A stretch of 64,000 nucleotides of DNA from Halichondria panicea (GCF_963675165.1 NC_087377.1:3812978-3876977); one strand, 5' to 3'; positions 36,101 to 48,890 are shown, counted from the stretch's first letter. The notes: generated by a model not told the origin, from the letters alone. Made by a program: numbers and translations.

Positions 36101-39100
36101 TCATCTCTTTCAGCAACTTATAACACGCCTAGTCCATGAGCCACGTGTAGTACTTGCTAATGACTGACCACACCCAGTAAAAAGAGACTTTCCAATAAAG
36201 TTATAATTATGTTCCCAAGTCTGTTTTAGAGCTATATATTGGAACATGTAACGTGTAAGCGTGCTGGTTATGACTACTACAATAGGTATAGACTTTGAAA
36301 TATAAGTGAGTTGCACGGACTAAGCACAGTTACTTGTAGTTTATTATGCACTGAGTGTAGAAATAGATATTGTTGTGATGGCCTCGATTAAACCGCAGCG
36401 TAGCGCGGATGTTACTCGAGATACCAACCGTTTCCTATCCCTCTAACTCTTCAATCTATGGTTTAAGCTACCTTGTTTTAGTTGCTCTAAGTTGGTGCCA
36501 CAGCAAGTTGGAAGATGCCATACTCAAAGGATATGAAATAACAGTTGAACTTTTTTTAGTAAACATTTTCAGCTGGTATTTTGCCACCCCTGGCTGCAAA
36601 TTACTTAAGCTATCTATACGACCCTGATCCTGCTATGTTAACAAAAGACTCACAGCCTGCAACAGTGTGGATAACATAGCCTCGAGACCAGCCGTTCGTT
36701 ATCTGAAAGAACGCCTGGTCAAGTTCCAATGTAGAACTCGTTTAGCTGAGTCAGCGAGTGGTTAAGCTTGAGTAGTTGTGAACGGGATTGCGGTAACCGC
36801 AAACACAACAATACTATAGCCAGCTGCACGTTACTGTAAGCCGTAGTGTCATAATGATATTCACGGGCAAGTATGGTTGTTGCGGGCAATTACCTATCCG
36901 AGAAATTCTTGGACCAATTTGACGAGTTCTACCAGGCGTTCTTTCAGATAACGAACAGCTGGTCTCGAGGCTATGGATGACTATCGTCTGAATGGAGTGA
37001 AAGCTGTATGGTAACAGCCTATATGCATGGACAAGCCACATCCATTTACTACTAACCTTGGTGGAAGTTACAATCAGAAAGAAAATAGCTGTGCAACAAA
37101 CGTACATGCTCTGCTAGCTATATAGCTCTGTGTATGACTTTGTCTTTGTGTTTATTATTTCTGATAAAATTGCAGTATATAGCTATAATGGGAAATTTTA
37201 CTGAAAATGTCCAATAATTTTGCGCATGCGCAAGCAGTCAGTATCAGGCCTTCTTTTCTCTGTTGAAGGCCTGCGAAGGAGGCGTGTGTGCACAAATTGC
37301 TATTCTATTGACATTGTGATTTCCGAACAACCCTGATTATAATGTAATGCATTATTGCAGTCTTTTGCTCTGACCTTCTTCAAATTGACAATGGTACACT
37401 AAGTTTCAATGGCTTTCCCTTGAATGGCACTAAACCGAATGGTACTGTTGCAACGTACACTTGTGATGATGGATTCAACCTTGATGGAGATGCCACTAGG
37501 ATATGCTTCGATGAATATTGGACGGGTACTGAACCTGTATGCACAACAAGTAAGCCCTGCATGCTGCATGGGTATATATAATTATACCGTATATATAGCG
37601 GGTATATTTCGAGGGTATACATTTTCGAAAATGCCTTTAGAAAGGTTTTCGCGGATTTAATTTTTGTGGATTAGCAGCCTTTTTGCAGCATGCATGCATG
37701 CGATATTAAATTCGCGGTACATTGCTTAATCCGCGAAAACCACGAACATTTATACCCTCGAAATATACCCGCTTACATACGGTATAATTATATATAGCTA
37801 TAATTATAATACGTGTGTATGCATGGGTCGGTGTAGTCTAGTCTAGTTTTTGAGTGTCTCTCTACATTACCGCCCGCAGGTAATAGTTGACTTCTTTTGG
37901 CAAGGAAATTAGGTATATAAGCCGAAGGTATGTACGTATGTATGATAATTATGACGCCCACTTTAATTAATTGATGTGAATTTTGAATATCAAATTTATG
38001 TTTTACATTTCATTACCGGGTACGGTGTAGTCTATATATAGTCTATAATTTTTGAGTGTCAAAATTAATGTCATATTCATTTCATTATTAGGGTATATTC
38101 AACCTTTTTTTATTAACTATAGCTTCAACCAATATACATGTAGTACTGGAGATAATTTGCTGTCCTTGTGTATTTATGTGCACAAGTTTTGTAAGGTTGA
38201 GGCAATACAAAAAAGCAACATTTTTCAGTATTCATGCAGGGCCCAGGAATCCTTAAAACAACTGTGTCCCCCCCCAAGTGACTAATTAACCTGTGTTGGT
38301 TTTTAAGATGTTGGTTTAGCATAGACAGTGGTCAAACTTTCAATACTGACATATTCAGGCCCAGAAATCCTATATACTCAGCTTTAGTGTCCCCGGCCTG
38401 TCAGTCCTAATTATACTATAATATACCATGCAATGTTGACATACTAGTTATTTATCTGATCATTTCCCTCTGTGTTTAGACCTAACAATGTCGACTATCC
38501 AGCCAACCAATCAGGGAGGAGGTGTGTCTGACCCAGTGATTATCAGCATCATCGTTGTCGTGGTTGTGGCTGCTCTTGCTATACTGGCAATAATTTGCTG
38601 TCTCTGTTTTTTAAGGTTGAGACGAAACAAACAAGAGATACTAAGAGTGTCTACTATAAGGTGAGGCCTTTATGATGGCGAGCTATATACATGCAGTACT
38701 AAGAGGTAAAAGATGTGCCCCAACAGTGTCAATTGTGTTGTGTATAATTATTGTTGATTGGACTCCTTTTTTATAGAATGAGGAAGCTGTCTGATCGAAG
38801 TACTCTTAAGGGTATGTATCAGTATGCATGTACTATCAATAATTGTATCTCAATCTGCAGATTATCAAATGCGAGAGATCGTGAAGTATGTTCCAGAATC
38901 GATGAGAATTCCCAGCTCCAATCTGAAACTTCAAGATGCAGTCGGTCAAGGTGACTGACTATTGTACATGCATACAAAATTAGTATCTCTGGTAGTTTAA
39001 TTTGCATGGACTATAATTCCAGGAGCCTTTGGGATTGTGTACAAAGGTCTACTAATGGACTGGAACAACGTTGCCATGAGGGGTGTGGCTTTGAAGACTC

Positions 39101-42100
39101 TGAAAGGTATAATTATAGCTGATCTATTCATACATTATAAGATTTGCGTGTCATAGAGAATTCCAGAAAAATATTTTGCTTTATTTCTTGCTTAAACAGT
39201 GTATGTCAGTTTCCTAGATGATTAGACACTAGCTAGTTAATTGTCTATATACATAGGAATTACGTGGGAAAAGTGCCTCAGAGGATGTATACCTACAACT
39301 TACTTTCTGTTGTTGAGTAATTGTAGTGTAGCCAGGGGCAGAGTTTGCGCCGGCATGAGTACTAGCTAGTCAAATGAGTTAGACACAATTTAGCGGTGTT
39401 CATGTGATTTAGAATCTTTCAAGTACTTAATTGTAGTACCCTCACTACGCTAAAGCAGTGCCTTTGGGTTTCTAAATCCGATATAATTATATAGACACCT
39501 CCAAAACAGTGTGTACCCCCCTCTACCTCCCTAAGGTCTGTTCACTCTGAGTGATGTACAGAGCATGGTGAGTGAGATCACTAAGATGCAAGAGTTCCAC
39601 CACCCTCACGTCATGTCCCTGATTGGGGTGTGTCTCGATGCTGGATCCGGTGTTTCCATAGTGATGCCGTACATGACCAACGGGAGTCTATTAGACTACT
39701 TGAAGAAAGAGAGGTCTACCCTAGAGTTGGCAAAGGGAGAGGACTCTGAGAAGGTATATTTTGAACTCTATGGCATGAAATTTGTTTTTAGCATGCATGC
39801 TAAAAACAAATTTCATGCCAATCTTATTTGACTGGAAAATAGGGAGCAAGTGTTGCACAGTGAAACCTGTCTCAATACATGCAGCCATGCAGGTTAATAT
39901 ATGGCCCCTAAAGTCTTCATATCTAAAAAGCATGCATATGTTTGAACGTGTGTTAGCAGGCCACCTCTTTATTACAGCCACTGTATATATATATATATAT
40001 ATAGACAGGTTGCACATACCGCGCTAGGATACATCTTTTGACGTCTGGCCATGGTAGCTATAATACCTTCGAGGATCAATAACTTGCATTAGGAATGTCC
40101 AATTACAAACGTATATGAAGGGTGCATTTAAAGGATTTTAGGCCTATCAATTGAATTAGCGATTGCTCATTCAGATCCAAATTTTGGGGTTTCGTGAAAA
40201 CATTATGCACCGTTTGTAGGTGTTAGCTGTGAGGAAGCTACTGTTGAAGATATGTCATCAGATAGCTCTTGGAATGGCGTATCTTGCTCAGCACAAGTTC
40301 GTCCATCGAGACCTGGCTGCCAGGAACTGCATGTGAGGCACAGAATTGGTCTTACGTGCTGTACCCAGATGTGTGAATATCATCACGTATTAGCTAATGC
40401 GTGGTACACAAAATAAAGTTCACAGTATTTTAATTTCGTATCTTCTCTCCTGAACAAAAAAGCCAGCCTCGACCTGTCATCACATACATATTCAAGCAGT
40501 TATGATTTAGTTGTTCACTGATAATAATTTTATCCTTGTATATACGTTCAAGTAATTGCAACTTAAAGGATTGTTCTGTCCTCATATGTAGGTTGGATTC
40601 AAATGGTGACGTCAAAGTTGGTGATTTTGGTCTGGCCGAGGACACGTATGCGCAAGGATACTTCAGACAGGGTGAAGCTGAGGGAGTCAAACTGCCGTAC
40701 AAATGGTTGGCAATGGAGAGTCTAAATGATGCTATCTTCAACGAGAAGACAGATGTGGTAGGTTGCTAGTTGCCGAGTGGGAAGCGAGGCGAATAATATT
40801 GCTACCTGATTCTGGCCCACGTAGATATATAATATATATGTCTGTAACGGATGTGGGTTGGGCTCCCCCCGGGGGCGCTATAAGGCAAAAAAAAGCAAAC
40901 GATGCACTTGCCTATATGGGCGTGGCCACCTCGTACTGCAACTCTATGCAGTGCAACTTTCTCTGCATAGGCTAGCTGCATATCTCTATATAGCTGTCTG
41001 TGCATCAAACACAAGGGAGGGACAGAAGAGCCAGAGCTAGGCGACAGTAGGCAGATCAGCAGAGGTCAGCTCATAGAGGTATCACAAAGTAGATCTATAT
41101 ACTAAAACGGTGTCGATCATGCCTGACATGACGTTTTTAGTTCCTACTGTACAGAGAGAAAGTAAAAGTACAATGTATAATAATAATAATGATATTATCC
41201 TATGGATACTAGCACAGACGAGTGATAATCATCAGTATCCATAGGATAATGCATCTATTGCTTAGCAACCAAAATGCAGGTTGAATCTGCGCATGTGCGA
41301 CATGTGGTTGCTTTGTCAACCAGAAGGATGCGTAGCAACTACATTGAGTTTTCTCAGTTGAAGACGAGTTTAAGAGAAAGAAAACGGCTAAAAGACAAAG
41401 AAATAAGACTCTAGAACATCAGGAGAGCTTGCAGAAGGCTACTAAAAGATTTTGTAGAGAACAGACAAGAAAAATGTTGACAACCAGCAACCCGTTTTGA
41501 AAATTGTAGGTTAAACAGTGTGTGCTTGCTTTCTATCATGCTTGGACCGCAGTGTGACAACTGTTTTGAAGCAAAAACGACTTACAAGAGCCTGAACAGG
41601 CTTAAATGGTGGTGCAGTACACTTCTACATGTGCAATATTCCGCTCAAAGCACTCATTCTCAACACTGATGCCTGTTAGATGCATTGAATATGACTGCTA
41701 AACTGAACACTGACAACCTCCTGACCCTCAGCCTCACTGCAAAAAAGCAAAGAAGTTATACAGAGCATCAGAGAGCATCAGAAAAACATGAAAAGAGACT
41801 GATAAACATTGCATTGCATGACTATAATTATTAAGTGTGTAAATTATTGTTTTTCTTGATCTCTCTGCTGAAAAACGTTTCATTCCAATTAAGAATCACT
41901 TCCTAGTGTGCAATATAACAAGTGTGCAATAATACTTCCGGGTGTGCGATATGGAAAAATATCTGCACACTGAGTCGCTTCCTGTGCAATTTTAATGTAA
42001 AACGCTGATGTCAGCACTTATTAAAAAGCAATAATATGTTTTATAAGCTCACAACAAACGTGGATCTGATACTAGACCTAACACTACACATCACACTTCC

Positions 42101-43077
42101 ACAAGTTGACTGCATGTCTGATCCTACAGTTATTTTCTTCACTATTCATTTAGCTATTATTATCAAACATAAAACAAAATCAGAGCTTCCCGCGAGGCGC
42201 CTGCGTATGCATGTATGTATACGAATGCCCTAGTTAAATAGTTAACCCTATATAGGACTTAATTTTTGAGTTCTCGAAAATTTGTTTTGCTTGACATTAT
42301 ACTTATATAGCCTTGTTTATTGTCTCCCACATGCAGTGGTCGTATGGTGTGACTGTGTGGGAGGTCTTCAGTAGTGGCCGGACCCCCTACCCTGGAGTGA
42401 ATCCAATGTCCCTAGTGGCTCTACTCAGAGAGGGCAAGAGATTGGAACCTCCCCAGAATAGCACCTGCTCTACAGAGATGTGAGTATATACACTTAGATT
42501 GCAGGTGCAGCACTTATCAAGCTATTCATGTGCATGAATAGTTGAGTCATTGGCATAGCTGATTGTGTTACTACAGGGTCTCGCTGATGACCACATGTTG
42601 GTACGAGGACTGTGAAGAGAGGCCATCCTTCAATGAGCTAGCAGCCGAGTTGGAGAAAGTTCTGAGCACCATGGTGGGCTATGTGGAACTGAACATGGAG
42701 CTAGTTGCCATCACTGAAGATGAACACAGTACGTATTATGCCTAGCTCACTCTGAGATAGGAGACACTGTATTGAATGTATCATTTGTGGTATGATTTTG
42801 TGATCACATACTTTTATTTTATTTTTCTGCAGAGTATGATCACGTCCTCTCACTCGAAGAGCAGAGGAAACTTGCCGAGGCCACTACTGAGGAAGTTTCT
42901 ATAGAAACAAACGCTGCATACGAGTTAGAATCCGAAGACGTCCTCTCTCTCAAAGTGCAGAGGAAACTCGCTGAGGCCTATGAACTGCGTAATGGGAATC
43001 GAGAACTAAGGCCGGTCGACACCACCAGATATGCTAATGCACTGTGCAGGCAATCTTCACACGACACTTCCGTTTAG
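27192..43077 (+). CDS. receptor tyrosine kinase A: IgGFc-binding-like, Calx-beta, 2x CCP, TM, kinase (16 exons)
   Basis: Exons: 27192-27369, 28340-29752, 30347-30484, 33216-33440, 33853-34077, 37361-37549, 38480-38660, 38777-38811, 38861-38950, 39023-39106, 39536-39753, 40220-40332, 40592-40757, 42337-42479, 42577-42728, 42833-43077. Total 3795 nt, 1264 aa. Signal peptide residues 1-20; a CxxC and a furin-like RRRR (48-51) follow. Residues 60-530 include an IgGFc-binding-like domain ([33 protein letters not shown]). A Calx-beta domain (about 531-651) has ATEGEDY and IIDDDIPE. Two CCP modules (652-726, 727-789) are followed by a TM helix (809-832) and a basic stop-transfer. The kinase has GQGAFG, Lys916, HRDLAARN (1021) and DFG (1041), so should be active. 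The tail holds ETNAAY, an NxxY motif. The ligand is unknown; Calx-beta/CCP ectodomains suggest adhesion or self/non-self sensing (inference). Introns carry many insertions absent from paralogue B. Confidence 0.85.
27645..27850. mobile_element. foldback MITE, TATAGCGGG family, copy 1
   Basis: Complementary ends (about TACTGTATAGCGGGT and ACCCGCTATACGGTA) with CGCGGATTAAG / CTTAATCCGCG type inner repeats. It lies in intron 1 of RTK A. Copies 2 and 3 are at 37585-37784 and 58502-58691. Confidence 0.7.
28057..28210. mobile_element. MITE with ~44-bp inverted ends, copy 2
   Basis: Same ends as the element at 25422-25564. An 11-bp direct repeat GTTCTATAGAT flanks it (28046-28056 and 28211-28221), longer than hAT duplications and closer to Mutator-like ones. 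It is in intron 1 of RTK A. Confidence 0.8.
29764..30295. mobile_element. CATAG-ended inverted-repeat element, copy c (532 bp)
   Basis: Starts CATAGATAGAGTAGAAGAGG and ends with its complement; the paired ends span about 36 bp. GTTCAAA is duplicated at 29757-29763 and 30296-30302. It sits 11 bp after the donor of RTK A exon 2. The same intron in gene B is only 54 nt and lacks it, giving an empty site. Confidence 0.88.
31278..31656. mobile_element. hAT-like MITE, CAGGGGCGTAG ends
   Basis: Termini CAGGGGCGTAGGCAGG and CCTGGCTACGCCCCTG enclose 379 bp with no coding capacity. Such ends are typical of hAT-derived MITEs in animals. It is in intron 4-side sequence of RTK A (between exons 3 and 4). 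Confidence 0.65.
32356..33043. mobile_element. CAGAG-ended member of the CATAG family, copy d (688 bp)
   Basis: Starts CAGAGATTGAAGAGAGAGGG and ends CTTTTCTTCAATCTCTG, flanked by GTATAAG (32349-32355) and GTATAAA (33044-33050). It lies between exons 3 and 4 of RTK A. Confidence 0.7.
35937..36460. mobile_element. CATAG-ended inverted-repeat element, copy e (524 bp)
   Basis: Starts CATAGATTGAAGAGTTAGAG and ends with its complement; perfect pairing for about 33 bp. GTTTAAG is duplicated at 35930-35936 and 36461-36467. It is in the intron between the two CCP exons of RTK A. Confidence 0.88.
36676..36971. mobile_element. inverted-repeat MITE, CATAGCCTCGAGACCAG ends
   Basis: Left end CATAGCCTCGAGACCAGC with GTTCGTTATCTGAAAGAACG next to it, and the complement on the right. 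It interrupts sequence that is continuous in gene B (GTGTGGATGACT at about 56562), so B shows the empty site. Confidence 0.7.
37585..37784. mobile_element. foldback MITE, TATAGCGGG family, copy 2
   Basis: Inverted ends around GCGGGTATATTTCGAGGGTA and TACCCTCGAAATATACCCGC. It starts 36 bp after the donor of the second CCP exon of RTK A. Confidence 0.75.
39771..39820. repeat. perfect 50-bp palindrome
   Basis: 25 bases from TGGCATGAAATTTG are followed directly by their exact complement, with no loop, centred on GCATGCATGC. It lies 18 bp after the donor of kinase exon 11 of RTK A and is absent from the same intron in B. Confidence 0.95.
40758..42336. other. insertion-bearing intron 13 of RTK A
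   Basis: This intron is 1579 bp; the equivalent intron of gene B (60601-60763) is 163 bp. The extra sequence contains an inverted pair (ATTATCCTATGGATACT at about 41194 and its complement at about 41234). I recognise no coding sequence in it. Confidence 0.55.
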
Positions 43078-43418
43078 CTAGAGCAAGAAAAATTGCTATT
43101 AAGACCATATTATTATAATTATATATATGCTCGTTCACTGATAACAGTTTAGCCTTATAGGCCTATATTATTTTCATCAATGGATATGTCTACCACACAG
43201 AGTGGTGGGATTATGTTGTGTATATCTACTGTATAATTATGTTGTACTGTATCCTTTGCTGGCTTGTAGTTTCATTTTGATACATTTGGGATTAGGGTGT
43301 TTCTCCCTTACACTTGATTGTTCTGGGGCGTTACTGTAGTCTACTTTAAAGCTGTGATTGTACAGCTGAAATTGGTAACTTATTCTATACAAGGGTGGCA
43401 TTAACAAAGTAGGAGTAT

Positions 43419-43742
43419 CTATAAGGCATTGATACTTGATTGAAGAATAAAAAGATTATGAGAGTTTGATCTGAGGTTACCCTTGTTCTGTTTGAAATAG
43501 TCTTTAAAATGAATGCAGTCCAAACTATTGAATGTCTGATAAAAGTCCAAGTATGTCCTTCTGTTTACGAGTGATAGCCATCCAAGTTTGAGGCATGTTG
43601 TGTTGTATGATTCTGTCCAGCTTTTAGTCGAGCTATCCCAGCGAACACCACCCACCCACCTTGCAGCTCGCTTCTGTACCTTTTCTAGTTCTTGGATGTA
43701 TTTCTTTTGGTGGGGATTCCAGACTGGTGAGCAGTACTCCAA
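43419..43742 (-). pseudogene. non-LTR retrotransposon (LINE) ORF2 C-terminal fragment
   Basis: The 107-residue frame begins EYCSPVWNPHQKKYI and continues with LEKVQKRAARWV. This is the conserved block downstream of the reverse transcriptase domain in CR1/jockey-like LINE ORF2 proteins. There is no reverse transcriptase core and no upstream extension, so it is a 5'-truncated dead copy. Confidence 0.75.
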
Positions 43743-43921
43743 ACGAAATTTAAAACGTGACGTCTTCAGAATTGCACAAAACTTGGTATAATATTATGTG
43801 TGAGAAATGGTATGATAACATCTCAGAAAACATTTTGGGTTTGTAAACAATAATTATGGCTTCTGAGATTGAGTTAATTAAAAAATGCAGAAATTCTCCA
43901 CTTTTAGAAACTGGCTGCTGT

Positions 43922-45473
43922 TAGTTAAATTGTAACTTTCTAACCATTAACATTCAAGACTAAGAATGTATAATTATCATCTTGTTGCCTAAGAAATTCA
44001 GCATCATTTGGTATGTTGTATGGCTTCACTTGATACATTTTAGGTATTGTATCTAATTAGTATCCTTTGAACTCTGACTTCTCAAAAAGCGCTGTTTTTT
44101 CCCTGTAATTTTTTGTGTATCATGTTCCTCATACCATTCTCTTGAAGTGTGACAAGTTTGGTTCTGGGATTACAATGGGATCATGAGATATGTTGTGGGA
44201 TGTAGTGTGATTTGGGCAATATTTGCATGTGGTTACAGAGAATAAACAGTCCTTCTTTGTTGTGTAATGTACCTAAAACATGTGAGCCAACTTTCCTGAA
44301 CTTATGTTATCACAAGGAAGAATTCGAACTTTCGGCCGAGTGACATTTTCAGCCGAGGAACTGTAACACGACTGATAGCTAAAACAAGATTACAGCAACC
44401 ATACGAACAGCAAAATAATACTGACACCACGCCAGCTATTTGATTGAGCGGCGACAAGCATATCAGCCATTTGAGTACTGGCACTACAGAAGACTATGAG
44501 AGAGAGAGTAACATCATCTTGAACAATAATTTTTTGTTTTCTCAAACGATTCCAGACACATGCAAACTACACACATTATATTATTTGCTAACTACTGATA
44601 CAGTATAGTACTGCAGTCAGAAGGTGGACATAATCTCAGTAGAAACTGAAATGCCACCAAAGAATATTTTGTGATTGGTTTGCAAAAAAATGGTGGTTAG
44701 CTAGGGTGTTTTCCAAGTAAAACCACACAACTCACTAGTTTGTATACAATTTCTCTACCCTCACAGGCCATGGATGCAGCTCCAGAAATAGATAAATTTA
44801 TACGTTGCCTACATGATTTTATTTTTTTAAACGATTGATCATCAAATCAGAACAGGCCGAATTTATCCAAAAAGGAGATTAAAGCTGCATCAGAAATACT
44901 GACCAAACATTTGGCCTAGGCTTGTTAATGTTTTTAAATGTTAATGCTAATGTTTTATACTGCTCAACTTTTATGAAATTACCATTGCTACAACTATAAA
45001 ACGTGCTTGAACATAGGTAATGTCGCTCATCAACTTAAAACCTACGATATATTGCTAATTGCAATATTGCCACAACAAAGGACCTCACACACAGCTTACT
45101 TACTAAGGAAAAGTGCACAGTAACAATTGGGAATGCAGAAATGTTTTGCAAAAAATAATGTTTAAGGACTGTTTATTTTCAAATATTGCCCACATCACAC
45201 CTCATCCCACAACATATCTCATAATCCCATTGGAATCCCAGAATCAAACTTGTCACACTTCAAGAGAATGGTATAAGGAACATGATACTCAAAAAAGTGC
45301 AGAAAAAAATAGCATTTTTTGAGAAGCCAGACTTCAAAGAACACTAGCAATACCCAAACTTTATCGAGTGAAGCCACACAACATGCCAAATGATGCGAAA
45401 TTTCTTAAGCAACAAGATGATATACAATCTTAGTCTTGATGGTTAGAAAGTTACAGTTTAATTAAACTTCCAA
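43922..45473. repeat. long inverted repeat, ~320-bp arms and ~0.9-kb spacer
   Basis: Arm 1 (about 43922-44254) and arm 2 (about 45164-45473) are reverse complements at roughly 85 percent by eye. Shared blocks include TGTAACTTTCTAACCAT, CATCATTTGG.ATGTTGT, ATTCTCTTGAAGTGTGACAAG and AATAAACAGTCCTT. I saw no target duplication or coding sequence. Confidence 0.82.
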
Positions 45474-46627
45474 AAACACTTCTAGCTCTGTGTTCTTGGT
45501 CTTATATGATGCTTCTTACCATTCTGGAGGGCGGGTGGAAGCGTTTTTTTCTTTCCAGGCCAACAAACTCTCACAAAATAATAATATGTAGACTAACTCC
45601 ACTTAAAATGGCGGCCAGAGCCAAGGAAAACAGCCTCTTGTGAGCTTTCAGTAGCCTTTTTTCGAAATATCTCTTCGACCCGCCCTGCATATAGTGAAGC
45701 TACAGTAGACTGTACCTAAGCTTTATAGTAAAAATGTCTATTCGAGCCATGAAATGACTACTGCATGCGTTTCAGCTGGACTTCCAGCTCATTCTAGCTG
45801 GAAAAGATCACTAGATCTAGCTCATGAATAATTAATGAGCAAACGGTTGACCGGCATTGCTGCCATTTCCTGGTAATTTTTGTGGTTTCCCCCTGGCCAT
45901 GTCCTTGGACTTGACACTGTACATGTACTATAACAGTCATTTGGCAAGAATAATTATAATACCGTATAGCTTTTGAGGGGCTTAATTTTCGCTGATTTCG
46001 TGGGTTAACAATCCCACACGAAAGCACTCCAGTGTATATCCCTAGTTAAGTTGAATAATGCTTGTGCTTGTACATGTTTACCAATAATGAATTGTGAACT
46101 GATTGCCTGTCAGTGGAAGTCACAAGATATGCACGCCAGGCCTTATTCCAAGCGAAGCGAGGTTATGCTTGGGTCCTATTCAGTATTGAGATTTTCCGTG
46201 GCGGTGGTGGTGGTGCATGGTGTAGCTGGGCTTGGTCCGGCACCCGTTCCCTAACGGGTGCTGGGTGACACGCTTATGTAGGATTTGTGTACTGCTGTCT
46301 TATGCAATAGTGCTCCGTAAACATCATGAATAAAATTATAAACCGCATGTCCGGTTATGAATATCAATATTTGAGTCATGAATATCGTTATCTCAGAAAT
46401 ACTGAATCTGATTGGGCTGCACTACTCAGTGCAGCAGTACAAATCCTATGTAAGCGTGTCCCCCGACCTCCCATCAGGGACGGTCGAGCCACGCTCAACT
46501 AGTGGTGGTGGTGGTGGTTGACGTCGAGGCAAAAGGAGCTCTACCTAGACTTCTGGTGAACAAGCCTCGATTCCAGGCCACACTGAAGATGGTATCAACA
46601 TGTAGTTATGCATGTACCTCATATGCA

Positions 46628-47510
46628 TTATGTTATAGTTATAACACGGGCACAAGGGATGTATGGAATATATTGCACTGAAGCACGAGGGCGCCAGCCC
46701 CGAGGGCTGAGTGCAATATATGCCATGCAGCCCGAGTGCACGTGTTATAACTAGTTTATATCCCGAGGGCATAGCAACATAACACTGTCCTAGTAACACA
46801 ATATAAACAGCATAAAAAAAGACAGAGACAACTCTAGACACAGCTCCATCTCTTCTCTCTTCTAGACGCCAGTATCTGCAGCGTATAAGATTGGCATGAC
46901 CGACGAATGGCTTGACACAAAATTGTTGGAGTTTTAATTAACTGAAATCTGCAAAACAGCCCCACCCCACTTCTGGTGCTGCAAAACAGCCCCGCCCCAC
47001 TTACTGCTGCAAAGAAACAGCCCCACCCCACTACTCAGTGAATACTAGCTGCTGGTCTACGCTCGGCCTCATAACCAAGCCAAGAAAGCTCGCTTCTACA
47101 CTGCTGCAAAACAGCTCATGCCCCCAGCAAAAAGAGCCACTTCTTATGAGTGCTACGGTGAAGCAGAATTGACATGCATCACGATGTCGAGGACTAGGTC
47201 GATCTAGGAACACAGAATCTTCCACAAAATAAATCTTAGACAATTTTAAAACCTGCACGGTTGCAAGAAGAAACTCCAGCAGTGCTGAACATTCATTCCT
47301 GCATGGCTGGACATACTTTGATACTTGTTATTTCTCATGTGTATTAATTTAATTTTAATTTAATTGTCTGTCTAATTGCCAGAGGGGCGTTTTGCGGTCA
47401 GTGCAATATGACTTTGCGGTCAGTGCAATATGACTTTCAGCAGTGCAATATGCTTCATATTGCACTTGGCAACAACGTAGCAACGGGATATAAATACGAA
47501 TATGACACTG
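46628..47510. repeat. ~0.88-kb dispersed repeat with internal hairpin, copy 2
   Basis: Same order and orientation as 12563-13440, including the TTATAACACGGGCAC hairpin, CAGCCCCACCCCACT repeats and the GGGATATAAATA tail. Differences are scattered substitutions and short indels. Confidence 0.7.
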
Positions 47511-47627
47511 TAATAGTTAATGTACCATGCACTAGTTAAGTTAAGGTATTTATGACAAGGATATGGTGGAAGCAAAGCCCACTAGTTCAACAATGCTAAT
47601 GCACTTGCATGACCTCATTCCTGGAAT

Positions 47628-48873
47628 CATAGATACTGTACACTCCGTGGATGTGAAACGTACGTAGTATACGGGTAGATTACGGAGTATTCGTGTTCAC
47701 TCACTGCAACGGCACCCAGCTGCAGAAATGGACACTTTTAGTGTTGTTTTTCTTCCACAGCTGCGCACTTGTGGCTTCAGTTGAGGAGAAGGTCTGCTGT
47801 ACTCGTAGGTGGGAGGTAAGTCTATCATAGAGCATGTATATTGAGCCTGCATTATTAGTGGATAGCCTTTTGGAGCTCATTTTTGTCTGTAACTTACTAA
47901 GTGACAAGTTTGTGGTTAGGCGATCTTTGGTTGGGTTTATGGTTGGAACATTTCACTTTGCTTTCCTGTTAGTCTATGAAGTGAAGTACTGGGAGAATGT
48001 GTTCAGCACTTAAAGAAATGTATAAGGCTAGCAGCAAACTGAATGATAGGTCAAAATTAGGTGTTCAACAGTACCTATCTTGTGGTTAGGCGATCTTGCC
48101 AACAAAAAGCTCCATCACTTAAATGATGTGGTCATTCAATAATATAGATGTCCTTATACCAGGAGAATCTATTTTGACCCTCAGTAAATGTTTTGTTATT
48201 TCAGGAAAGCGTGTCTTTTTGTGGTGAACATGTTTACTCATACAAATGTACTGTATGATGATAATGCATACATGATCGTACAGCGGCCGGAGTAAATTAT
48301 TATGTGCATTCTAACATACTTTTTTAATTTAGGTAATGCTCTATCACCAAAGGAAGCGGAAAGGAGCATAATTATTCCCTGATGCAAGACTAACAAACAA
48401 GTGTACGAGCACAAGTAGCGATAAGACGAAGAAGAATCCTCCTTCAACTTTAAATCAGTTTTAGTTGTCCATTTAGTTGTCTATTACTAAGTCTATCTCT
48501 GTGCATGGCCTGCCTATATATATTCTGTGTGCATACATGCTGTGCTATATACAATGTCATCACAAAAATTAAGTCAGCAGAGTACATGTAGCTAGATCTA
48601 GATTTGTCAGGTTCCAATATGATTTCTGCATTTCCACTTTCATTCATGAACATCTCTCTTGGCTCTCCCTGCGCAGAGAATCAGTTAGCACTGGAAGAAC
48701 TTGGACTGGGAGCTTCAGTTATCCGATCACTCACACGTAGTTACTGTATCCATGCAGTAGATTCCGTATAGAATTCCGGATACTCCGTCCGTGTCATCCG
48801 TTGCAATGAGTGTTTCAGGACTTTTGGTAGTGGGCGGAAGTGTTTCACATCCACGGAGTGTACAGTATCTATG
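47628..48873. mobile_element. CATAG-ended inverted-repeat element, copy f (1246 bp)
   Basis: Ends CATAGATACTGTACACTCCG and its complement pair for about 32 bp. CTGGAAT is duplicated at 47621-47627 and 48874-48880. It is the longest-armed member apart from copies c and e; no transposase is recognisable. Confidence 0.88.
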
Positions 48874-48890
48874 CTGGAATAGACCCTATA

